From Streptomyces sp. TLI_053 (GTDB lineage Bacteria > Actinomycetota > Actinomycetes > Streptomycetales > Streptomycetaceae), in NCBI RefSeq assembly GCF_900105395.1, contig NZ_LT629775.1:6909501-6973500 (forward strand): DNA of 64,000 bases. Reading direction: 5' to 3'. Below the pieces are notes generated by a model. The model saw nothing but the letters and a program-made list of their open reading frames with translations. It made no database searches and was not told the DNA's origin. The position numbers and the translations under genes are program-made. Positions within the stretch are counted from its first letter, which is position 1, and each line of letters begins with the position of its first letter. Of the stretch, positions 57,852-64,000 are shown one piece after another.

Positions 57852-59516
57852 ATGGAAACTCCGAACATGGGCGTGCCGGCGAAGCTCGCCGAACGCATGA
57901 GCATGGCCGAGCAGCACGAGTACCTGCGGGCCCGTTTCTCCCGCCGCCGGATGCTGCGCGCCGGTGCCGTCTCGGTGGGCGCGCTCGCCGTGGGCGGCAC
58001 TCTCGGCGGTACCGCCTCGGCCGCCCCCGTCGCGCCGCAGCTGCTGGCCGGCGGCGCCACCGCGGGCATCGACGGCTCGCTGGTCGCCCCGATCGGGCGT
58101 CACCTCGCCTTCGGGCCCGAGCCGGACACCCAGTTCCGGGTCTCCTGGCAGGTGCCGGCCCCGGTGAAGCGGCCGTTCCTGCGCTACGGCAAGAACCCGT
58201 GGGACCTCAGCCACAAGATCGAGGCGGAGGTGCGCAACCTGCACACCCCGGCCCTCACCCCCACCGGCAAGGCCGTGGACCAGTACTACCTGCACGTGGC
58301 GCTGGAGGACCTGCGCCCCGACACCACCTACTACTACGGTGTCGGCCACCAGGGCTTCGACCCGGCCTCGCAGCAGGCGATCTCCACCCTCGGCACCTTC
58401 CGCACCGCGCCCTCGCGCGACCACCGCTGGGGCAAGGTGTACGAGCCGTTCACCTTCACCGCCTTCGGCGACCAGGGCGTCAGCGACCACGCCAAGGGCA
58501 ACGACCACATCATCCTGGCCCAGAACCCGGCCTTCCACCTGCACGCCGGCGACATCTGCTACGCCGACCCGGCGGGCTCCGGCCAGGACTCCGACAAGTC
58601 GGTGTTCGACGCCACCACCTGGGACGCCTTCCTGGTGCAGACCGAGACGGTCGCCTCGAAGGTGCCGTGGATGGTCTCCTACGGCAACCACGACATGGAG
58701 GCCTGGTACTCGCCGAACGGCTACGGCGGCGAGAACGCCCGCTTCTACCTGCCGGACAACGGCCCGGACAAGCGCAGCGTCCCCGGCGTCTACTCCTTCC
58801 GCTACAAGAACGTCGGCGTCGTCTCGCTGGACGCCAACGACATCTCCTACGAGATCCCGGCCAACCTGGGCGTCTCGGCGGGCAAGCAGACCCGCTGGCT
58901 GGAGCGCACCCTCAAGGACCTGCGCAACGACGAGACCGTCGACTTCGTTGTGGTCTTCTTCCACCACTGCGCCTTCTCGACCACCCACCAGCACGCCTCC
59001 GAGGGCGGCGTGCGCGAGGCCTGGGTGCCGCTGTTCGAGAAGTACCGGGTCGACCTGGTGATCAACGGTCACAACCACGTCTACGAGCGCACCGACGCGA
59101 TCCTCGGCAACAAGGTCGCCAAGGCCGTGCCGAGCGGCGCCACCGTCGAGCCGGCCACGGACGGCGTGGTCTACGTGACGGCGGGAGCGGCCGGCCGCAG
59201 CCTGTACCGCTTCGACGCCCCGGACACCTACGAGGGCCACGAGAACCGCCTCGACTCGGTGGACACCTACTACTTCGCCAAGGGCGGCGGCAAGGTGACC
59301 GAGACGGTGGAGTGGTCGCGGGTCCGCTACACCGGCTACTCGTTCATCAAGGTGGACGTCAAGCCCGCCCACCTGGGCCAGAAGTCGGAGATGACCGTCA
59401 CCGCTCTGGCGGAGGACGGCACCCGGGTCGACCACTACACCGTCCTGCGCACGGTCGGCGAGGGCTGGGACAGCGACCGCGACGACGACGGCGAGGGCGG
59501 CGGCTGGGGCTGGTAG
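57852..59516 (+). CDS. Tat-exported purple acid phosphatase-like metallophosphoesterase
   Basis: 554 residues. A twin-arginine signal (FSRRRMLRAG followed by an alanine-rich hydrophobic stretch) is followed by a purple-acid-phosphatase N-terminal (fibronectin-III-like) domain and a metallophosphoesterase domain. Metal motifs: FTAFGDQGV (GDxG), HAGDICYA (GDxxY), YGNHDM (GNH), VVFFHHCAFS (VxxH) and GHNHVYERT (GHxH). Secreted phosphomonoesterase/phosphatase, likely induced by phosphate starvation via the PHO box. Ends before a hairpin that overlaps the ynfA 3' end. Confidence 0.93.
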   Translation: METPNMGVPAKLAERMSMAEQHEYLRARFSRRRMLRAGAVSVGALAVGGTLGGTASAAPVAPQLLAGGATAGIDGSLVAPIGRHLAFGPEPDTQFRVSWQVPAPVKRPFLRYGKNPWDLSHKIEAEVRNLHTPALTPTGKAVDQYYLHVALEDLRPDTTYYYGVGHQGFDPASQQAISTLGTFRTAPSRDHRWGKVYEPFTFTAFGDQGVSDHAKGNDHIILAQNPAFHLHAGDICYADPAGSGQDSDKSVFDATTWDAFLVQTETVASKVPWMVSYGNHDMEAWYSPNGYGGENARFYLPDNGPDKRSVPGVYSFRYKNVGVVSLDANDISYEIPANLGVSAGKQTRWLERTLKDLRNDETVDFVVVFFHHCAFSTTHQHASEGGVREAWVPLFEKYRVDLVINGHNHVYERTDAILGNKVAKAVPSGATVEPATDGVVYVTAGAAGRSLYRFDAPDTYEGHENRLDSVDTYYFAKGGGKVTETVEWSRVRYTGYSFIKVDVKPAHLGQKSEMTVTALAEDGTRVDHYTVLRTVGEGWDSDRDDDGEGGGWGW

Positions 59517-59564
59517 TCCCGGTCCTGCTTCGTGCTGTTTCCTGACGTACGTCCTGACGTACCC

Positions 59565-59599
59565 ACGGACCCCGGCGCTCGTTCAGCGCCGGGGTCCGT
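59565..59599. terminator. bidirectional hairpin terminator overlapping ynfA 3' end
   Basis: A 15-bp perfect stem (59565-59579 with 59585-59599) with a 5-base loop. Its right arm lies within the last codons and stop of the YnfA gene; it ends the phosphatase transcript as well. A CCTGACGTAC repeat lies just before it. Confidence 0.8.
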
Positions 59600-59915
59600 A
59601 CATGATCACGGCGACCCCAGCCAGGCAGACCAGGGCCCCCAGCACGTCGTAGCGGGTCGGCCGGAAGCCGTCCACGACCACGCCCCACAGCAGCGAGCCG
59701 GCCACGAACACGCCGCCGTACGCGGCGAGCACCCGGCCGAAGGCGGCGTCCGGCTGGAGCGCCGCCACGAAGCCGTACCCGCCGAGCACGACCACCCCCA
59801 CCCCGGCGAGCCACCACGGCCGCGCCTCGCGCACGCTCTGCCAGATCAGCCAGCAGCCGCCGATCTCGGCGAGCGCGGCGAGCACGAACAGGGCGACGGA
59901 ACGCAGAACGGTCAT
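59583..59915 (-). CDS. ynfA: YnfA family small membrane protein
   Basis: 110 residues with four hydrophobic helices. The first has FVLAALAEIGGCWLIWQSVR, a typical YnfA signature; FGRVLAAYGGVFVAGSLLWG and DVLGALVCLAGVAVIMYGPR complete the match. Members are small SMR-like efflux-type proteins, though the function in streptomycetes is unknown. It stands alone between the hairpins at 59565 and 59975. Confidence 0.88.
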   Translation of the reverse strand: MTVLRSVALFVLAALAEIGGCWLIWQSVREARPWWLAGVGVVVLGGYGFVAALQPDAAFGRVLAAYGGVFVAGSLLWGVVVDGFRPTRYDVLGALVCLAGVAVIMYGPRR

Positions 59916-59974
59916 AGCGGTCCAGCCTAGGCGGCCGGACCCGTGCGGCCGCCTTCGGGCCGGGGCGCATGTGT

Positions 59975-60025
59975 GAAGCCCCCTGCCCACCGTTCGGGAA
60001 TCCCGAACGGTCGGCAGGGGGCTTC
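59975..60025 (-). terminator. large nested hairpin downstream of vapC
   Basis: An outer 13-bp stem (59975-59987 with 60013-60025) encloses an inner 10-bp stem CCGTTCGGGA/TCCCGAACGG (59990-59999 with 60001-60010). It lies between the VapC stop and the ynfA start, both on the minus strand, and would end the vapBC transcript. Confidence 0.8.
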
Positions 60026-60039
60026 GCGCAGGAGCCGGG

Positions 60040-60498
60040 TCAGGACTCCCGGACGTCGTGCTCCCGGATGTCGCCGCGGACGTCGCCGCGGACGTCGCGC
60101 TCCCTGAGTTCGGCGATGACGCGCGCGACGGTGACGAAGTCGCTGTCCACGTGCAGCACCGGGTAGTTGTAGTGCGCCGCGACCGAGCACAGCAGCAGGT
60201 CCACCGTGCCTGCCGAGCGGTGCTGCCCCTTCTGGGTGAGCTTGTACTGGGCGTTGAGGGCCCAGTCCTCACCACCCTTCGGGATGCCGAGCGCGGGGCC
60301 GAAGAGGTCGTTGAGCTCCTCCTCCAGCTCGTCACGGTGCGCCGGACCGGTGGCCGAGTAGAGGATCTCCGACTTGGTCACCTTGGCGATCCTGATGAGC
60401 CCGGACTCCAGCGGCCCTCGCCAGCGGGCGAGCGCCACCGGATCGCGCATCAGGTGGACGAACCCCGAGGTGTCGATCAGGTAGCCGAGGTCGTTCAT
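60040..60498 (-). CDS. vapC: PIN-domain toxin, VapC family
   Basis: 152 residues. The PIN RNase fold: the first catalytic Asp in GYLIDTSGFVHL, a conserved Glu in KSEILYSA, Asp in TVDLLLCSVAAHY and the last Asp in HVDSDFVTVAR. Preceded 3 bp upstream by the antitoxin gene. The last about 20 residues are an odd tail of RGDV-type repeats (RERDVRGDVRGDIREHDV), encoded by short GTCGCCGCGGAC repeats. VapC toxins cleave tRNA or rRNA. Confidence 0.9.
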   Translation of the reverse strand: MNDLGYLIDTSGFVHLMRDPVALARWRGPLESGLIRIAKVTKSEILYSATGPAHRDELEEELNDLFGPALGIPKGGEDWALNAQYKLTQKGQHRSAGTVDLLLCSVAAHYNYPVLHVDSDFVTVARVIAELRERDVRGDVRGDIREHDVRES

Positions 60499-60501
60499 GT
60501 G

Positions 60502-60726
60502 TCATTCCTCCCCGCCCGTCTTCCGGGCCTGATGGATCCGCTCCGTCGGGTCGAACTCCCCCCGGGTCGCACGTGCGGACAGCTTCTCCAGTGCCTCGAT
60601 CCGCTTCAGTCGGTTGACGTAGTCGGCGAGGGCGCCGTTGATGGTGTCCTTCTTGGTGCTGGTCCCCATGAGGCGCATGGCCTCGGCGAGGATCGCGTCG
60701 TCGACGTCGACGTTGGTCATACTCAT
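60502..60726 (-). CDS. vapB: VapB-family antitoxin
   Basis: 74 residues from ATG 60726 (GGAGG 7 bp upstream). An N-terminal ribbon-helix-helix DNA-binding segment (MTNVDVDDAILAEAMRLMG) and a helical tail (KRIEALEKLSARATRGEFDP) that would block VapC. ATG 60720 is a second start. Autoregulation by the complex is expected; direct GTGGAT repeats in the AT-rich promoter (about 60,750-60,775) are candidate sites. Confidence 0.88.
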   Translation of the reverse strand: MSMTNVDVDDAILAEAMRLMGTSTKKDTINGALADYVNRLKRIEALEKLSARATRGEFDPTERIHQARKTGGEE

Positions 60727-60865
60727 TTTCGCGCCTCCGTTGATGATGTGGCAAATCTATCCACGTCATCCACATTAATCGCCCGGGCGTGAGATTGGCA
60801 AGTTGAAATGTCCATATTTGCGCCTACATGTCGATTGCTTAATGCAATGAGTTCGACCAAAGTGC

Positions 60866-60897
60866 GGCAGCCCCCGCGCGGGGGCGCGGGGGCTGCC
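60866..60897 (-). terminator. hairpin terminator of the aminotransferase gene
   Basis: A 13-bp perfect stem (60866-60878 with 60885-60897) and a 6-base loop, 95 bp past the aminotransferase stop. Confidence 0.75.
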
Positions 60898-60963
60898 GGG
60901 TGGAGGGCGGTCGGGGACGGGGTGGCCCGGTTCGGGCCCGGAATCGGAGTCGGGTTCGGGCCC

Positions 60964-60990
60964 GGGGCCGGGGCCGGGGCCGGGGCCGGG
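60964..60990. repeat. GGGGCC hexanucleotide repeat (four and a half units)
   Basis: GGGGCC runs uninterrupted from 60964 to 60990, directly behind the aminotransferase stop codon. Probably simple slippage; it could form a G-quadruplex. Confidence 0.85.
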
Positions 60991-60991
60991 T

Positions 60992-62206
60992 TCAGACCTG
61001 GCGGTAGGTGGCGAGGAAGCGGCCGATGCGGTTGATGGCGGTCTCCAGGTCGTCGGCCCGGGGGAGGGTGACGAAGCGGAAGTGGTCCGGGCGGGGCCAG
61101 TTGAAGCCGGTGCCCTGGACGATGTGGATCTTCTCGCGGAGCAGCAGGTCCAGGACGAACCGCTCGTCGTCGACGATCCGGTGGACGGCCGGGTCGAGCC
61201 TCGCGAAGGCGTAGAGGGCACCCTTGGGCTTGACGCAGCTGACGCCGGGGATCTCGTTCAGGGCCCGGTGGGCGACGTCGCGCTGTTCGGCGAGCCGCCC
61301 GGTGGGCAGGACCAGGTCGTTGATCGACTGGTGGCCGCCGAGCGCGGCCTGGACCGCGTACTGGGCCGGCACGTTCGGGCACAGGCGCATGCCCGCGAGC
61401 ATGGTCAGGCCCTCCAGGTAGTCGCTCGCGTGCTGCTTGGGGCCGCTGACGACCAGCCAGCCGCTGCGGAAGCCCGCCACCCGGTAGGACTTGGAGAGTC
61501 CGTTGAAGGTGAGGGTCAGCACGTCGTCGGCCAGGGCGGCCAGGCAGTGGTGCTCGACGCCGTCGTAGAGGATCTTGTCGTAGATCTCGTCGGCCAGCAC
61601 CATCAGCTGGTGCCGGCGGGCGAGGTCGAGGATGCCCTCCAGCAGCTCCTTCGGGTAGACCGCGCCGGTGGGGTTGTTGGGGTTGATGACCACGATCGCC
61701 TTGGTCCGGGCGGTGATCTTGGCGGCGATGTCGTCGAGGTCGGGGAACCACTCCGCCTGCTCGTCGCAGAGGTAGTGCACCGCCTTGCCGCCGGCCAGCC
61801 GGACCGACGCCGTCCACAGCGGGAAGTCCGGCGCCGGGACGAGCACCTCGTCGCCGTCGTCCACCAGTGCGGTGACGGCCATCTGGATCAGCTCCGAGGC
61901 GCCGTTGCCGAGATAGACGTCGTTGACGGTCACCCCGTCGACCCCGCGCTGCTGGTAGTACTGCACCACGGCCCGGCGGGCCGGCAGGATGCCGCGCGAG
62001 TCGCTGTAGCCGTGCGCCCGCGGGAGGTTGCGGATGATGTCCTGGAGGATCTCCTCCGGCGCCTCGAAGCCGAACGTGGCCGGGTTGCCGGTGTTCAGCC
62101 GGAGCACGCTGTGCCCCGCCTCCTCCAGCGCGTTGGCCTGGTCGACCACCGGGCCGCGGATCTCGTAACACACGTCATTCAGCTTGCTGGACTGCCGAAA
62201 CTCCAT
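60992..62206 (-). CDS. alaA: PLP-dependent aminotransferase (AlaA-like class I/II)
   Basis: 404 residues from ATG 62206 (GGGAGG 6 bp upstream). The N-terminus LNTGNPATFGFEAPEEIL and HGYSDSRGILPAR, NPNNPTGAVY, the PLP Lys in LSKSYRVAGFRSGWL, and the final FRFVTLPRADDLE match the AlaA/aspartate aminotransferase-like group that makes alanine from glutamate and pyruvate. The divergent HxlR gene starts 98 bp away and may regulate it. Confidence 0.93.
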   Translation of the reverse strand: MEFRQSSKLNDVCYEIRGPVVDQANALEEAGHSVLRLNTGNPATFGFEAPEEILQDIIRNLPRAHGYSDSRGILPARRAVVQYYQQRGVDGVTVNDVYLGNGASELIQMAVTALVDDGDEVLVPAPDFPLWTASVRLAGGKAVHYLCDEQAEWFPDLDDIAAKITARTKAIVVINPNNPTGAVYPKELLEGILDLARRHQLMVLADEIYDKILYDGVEHHCLAALADDVLTLTFNGLSKSYRVAGFRSGWLVVSGPKQHASDYLEGLTMLAGMRLCPNVPAQYAVQAALGGHQSINDLVLPTGRLAEQRDVAHRALNEIPGVSCVKPKGALYAFARLDPAVHRIVDDERFVLDLLLREKIHIVQGTGFNWPRPDHFRFVTLPRADDLETAINRIGRFLATYRQV

Positions 62207-62256
62207 CTGCGGCCTCCCGACCGTCACCCCACGCCGACCCTGGTTGCTTTGTTCTA

Positions 62257-62303
62257 CCAAGTAGGCACTTGGAAAGTCCAACCTTTTGGCTATGCTGATC
62301 CAC
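62257..62303 (+). promoter_or_regulatory. leaderless promoter with overlapping operator palindromes for the HxlR gene
   Basis: TTGGAA (62269-62274), 16 bp, then TATGCT (62291-62296) form a good -35/-10 pair; the ATG at 62304 lies 7 bp behind the -10, so the transcript is probably leaderless. Two overlapping inverted repeats cover the -35: CCAAGT-N4-ACTTGG (62257-62272) and TTGGA-N3-TCCAA (62269-62281). Confidence 0.55.
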
Positions 62304-62795
62304 ATGTCACGCCGAAGCTACGACCAGTACTGCGCCGTCGCCCGCGCCCTGGACGCGGTGGGGGAGCGCTGGAGCCTCCTGATCGTCCGTGAACTCCTGG
62401 CCGGCCCGCGCCGCTACACCGACCTGCACGCCGACCTGCCCGGCGTCTCCACCGACATCCTCGCCGCGCGGCTCAAGCAGCTGGAGGGCGAGGGCGTCGT
62501 CGAGCGCCGCCGCCTGGAGCGGCCGGCCAACGCCACCGTCTACGAGCTGACCGGGCGCGGGGCCGCGCTGCGGCCGGTCGTCGAGGCGCTCGGCGGCTGG
62601 GGACTCGACGCGCTGGGCGAGCAGCGGCCGACCGACGCGGTGCGGACGCACTGGGTCACCGGCGGGGCGGTGACGGCGGGGGCGGGTCCGGCGGGAGTGA
62701 GTCCGGCGGGTGCGGGTCCGTCCGGGGCGGGTCCGGCGGGCGACGTGAACGCGGCGGGTGGCGCGGAGGTGGTCGCCGCGACGGTGGCCGGCTGA
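62304..62795 (+). CDS. HxlR-family winged-helix regulator
   Basis: 163 residues from ATG 62304. The HxlR winged helix: YCAVARALDAVGERWSLLIV, then ELLAGPRRYTDLHADLPGVS, and the wing VVERRRLERPANATVYEL. The last about 50 residues are an Ala/Gly/Pro-rich low-complexity tail (SPAGAGPSGAGPAG). HxlR proteins sense redox, aldehydes or metals and bind symmetric sites; the palindromes at 62257-62281 are likely autoregulatory. Divergent from alaA. An earlier in-frame ATG at 62292 is possible. Confidence 0.9.
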   Translation: MSRRSYDQYCAVARALDAVGERWSLLIVRELLAGPRRYTDLHADLPGVSTDILAARLKQLEGEGVVERRRLERPANATVYELTGRGAALRPVVEALGGWGLDALGEQRPTDAVRTHWVTGGAVTAGAGPAGVSPAGAGPSGAGPAGDVNAAGGAEVVAATVAG

Positions 62796-63171
62796 GCTCC
62801 GGCTCCGGTCCGGCTCGGGTCCGGCTTCGGTCCGGCGGTGCTCCGGTCGTGGTGGGGTCGCCCGTTGCGCCGGGTGGCCGGTCGCGGGGGCGCCCGTGTG
62901 GGAGGCGCCGCGCCCGCGACCGGCGGTGGGGAGCGGCCGCGGCGCCCGACACCCCCGAGGCCGGACGCCGCGGAGCGCACGGCCCGTGGTTCCCCCCCGG
63001 CCGTTCCTCCCGACGTCCCCCACTCTGCCCGCCACCGATCAACGCGCGATCGGCGTCCGCTTGCCGCGGACGTTGAGTCGCCGCCGATCCGCGCGGGTGG
63101 GTGCGGGACGCGACCCGGGTGGGTGGGGTACGCGGGTGCGCCCGGGGCCGCACGCGTACGATCGTCGGGCC
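62796..63171. other. 376-bp intergenic region, nothing convincing
   Basis: GC-rich with short CTCCGGTCC/GGTCCGGCTCGG-type repeats at its start. No gene, hairpin or clear promoter recognised. It should contain the promoter of the SGNH hydrolase at 63172; GTGCGCC-rich sequence lies before it. Confidence 0.5.
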
Positions 63172-63981
63172 ATGGAGAACACGCAGAACACGCCCACCGC
63201 CTTTCGCAGTTACGTCGCCGTCGGGGACTCCTTCACCGAGGGCATGTGCGACGACCTGCTGCCCGACGGCCACTACCGGGGCTGGGCCGACCGCCTGGCC
63301 GCCCGGCTCGCGGCCGAACACCCGGTCGGAGGTCCGGGCGACGGCTTCCGGTACGCCAACCTCGCCGTCCGCGGCAAGCTCATCGGCCAGATCCACGACG
63401 AGCAGGTCGACCGGGCCGCCGGCCTGGGCGCCGAACTGGTCACCCTGGCCGGCGGGCTCAACGACGTGCTGCGCCCGCGCTGCGACATCGCCCGGGTCGA
63501 GGAACTCCTCGGCTCGGCCGCCACCCGGCTGCGCGCCACCGGCGCCACCGTGGTCATGTTCAGCAGCACCGACCCCACCCGCCGGATGGCCGGCTCGGCC
63601 CGGCTGCTCCCGGCGATCCTGCGGATGAAGGACTTCGTCCACGAGCTCGCCCAGGACCCGGGCATCGCGGTGGTCGACCTGTTCTCCGCGCCCTGCTTCG
63701 ACGACCGCCGGCTCTGGGCCGAGGACCGGCTGCACCTCTCGCCCGAGGGCCACCGCCGGGTCGCCGAAGCGGTGCTGGAGTCGCTCGGCCGGCCCGCCGG
63801 CTTCGACTGGCGCGCCCCGCTCCCGGCCACCGCCCCGCCGACCCGCTCCGAGAAGCTGGCCGCCGACGCCCGTTGGGTCCGCACCCACCTCGGCCCCTGG
63901 ATCGGCCGCCGGCTCACCGGCCGCTCCTCCGGCGACGGCCGCGCGCCGAAGCGCGCCGAGCTGGCACCCTACGAGGGCTGA
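63172..63981 (+). CDS. cytoplasmic SGNH/GDSL hydrolase
   Basis: 269 residues from ATG 63172. Block I is VAVGDSFTEGM (Ser), block II is NLAVRGKL, block III is LAGGLNDVLRP (the Asn is displaced, GLND), and block V is DRLHLSPEGHRRV (Asp-x-x-His). No signal peptide. A family common in actinobacteria with acyl-esterase-type activity. The C-terminus is an extra basic helix (WVRTHLGPWIGRRLTG). Confidence 0.9.
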   Translation: MENTQNTPTAFRSYVAVGDSFTEGMCDDLLPDGHYRGWADRLAARLAAEHPVGGPGDGFRYANLAVRGKLIGQIHDEQVDRAAGLGAELVTLAGGLNDVLRPRCDIARVEELLGSAATRLRATGATVVMFSSTDPTRRMAGSARLLPAILRMKDFVHELAQDPGIAVVDLFSAPCFDDRRLWAEDRLHLSPEGHRRVAEAVLESLGRPAGFDWRAPLPATAPPTRSEKLAADARWVRTHLGPWIGRRLTGRSSGDGRAPKRAELAPYEG

Positions 63982-64000
63982 GCCGCAGAGTCGGACGGCT

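Noticed and set aside
60964..60990. GGGGCC repeat as a regulatory element
   Set aside because: Such hexanucleotide repeats are expected by chance and slippage at this GC content; no functional context.
1..64000. tRNA/rRNA genes, insertion sequences, integrases, phage genes and attachment sites
   Set aside because: None seen. No transposase-like protein, terminal inverted repeats, cloverleaf or integrase motifs could be supported by eye; a covariance-model scan would be needed to rule out small RNAs.

Overview
This window is a piece of a very GC-rich actinobacterial chromosome. The codon bias, the many GTG starts, the strong GC-rich hairpin terminators between convergent genes, the wealth of secreted proteins and the typical DUF397/XRE/ATPase (WhiJ/AbaA-type) locus point to the family Streptomycetaceae (Streptomyces or Kitasatospora). 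No rRNA, tRNA, CRISPR array, transposase or phage module was found. The setting looks like chromosome arm or accessory sequence rich in exported enzymes.

Layout: 1-13 kb holds a partial MobA-like start, moaA, a GlxA-type regulator divergent from an NAD-dependent epimerase, a secreted HNH nuclease lipoprotein, two tandem tripeptidyl-aminopeptidase-like lipoproteins with copied leaderless promoters, a GT39 mannosyltransferase and an antigen-85-like esterase. 13-20.5 kb is a secretion-rich block: a serine protease, a secreted ribosome-inactivating protein (RIP), a two-domain aegerolysin/ET79-like protein, two small secreted proteins and a divergent LuxR-type regulator with a zinc-ribbon-like tail. 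20.5-30 kb holds a beta-lactamase-fold hydrolase, an HTH/MmyB-type regulator divergent from a dienelactone hydrolase, a NADAR protein, and a PucR regulator divergent from a ferredoxin reductase/fatty-acid desaturase pair.

30-41 kb carries a methyltransferase, the DUF397/XRE/anti-sigma-like ATPase cluster with a three-gene overlapping operon, a SigE-family sigma factor with a membrane partner, a RelE-like/antitoxin pair, a CocE-like hydrolase that lacks its nucleophile, and a nickel/cobalt permease under a probable Nur box. 41-50 kb is dominated by a 2,068-residue RHS protein, followed by a small secreted peptide with three GIGWD repeats, a 90-residue partner and a second LuxR-type regulator of the same architecture as the first. 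50-64 kb holds an extracellular nuclease, two SGNH hydrolases, a stand-alone DnaJ-type zinc-finger protein, a frameshifted choice-of-anchor A/SpaA-repeat surface protein, a Tat-exported purple acid phosphatase with a PHO box, YnfA, VapBC, and an aminotransferase divergent from an HxlR regulator.

The most interesting themes are two loci in which a sensor-like LuxR regulator faces small secreted, internally repeated proteins (16.2-20.5 kb and 47.8-49.8 kb). The first adds a RIP and a putative membrane-lytic protein. The second resembles a multi-copy peptide precursor. All functional calls come from motif reading of the translated sequence; no database search was run.
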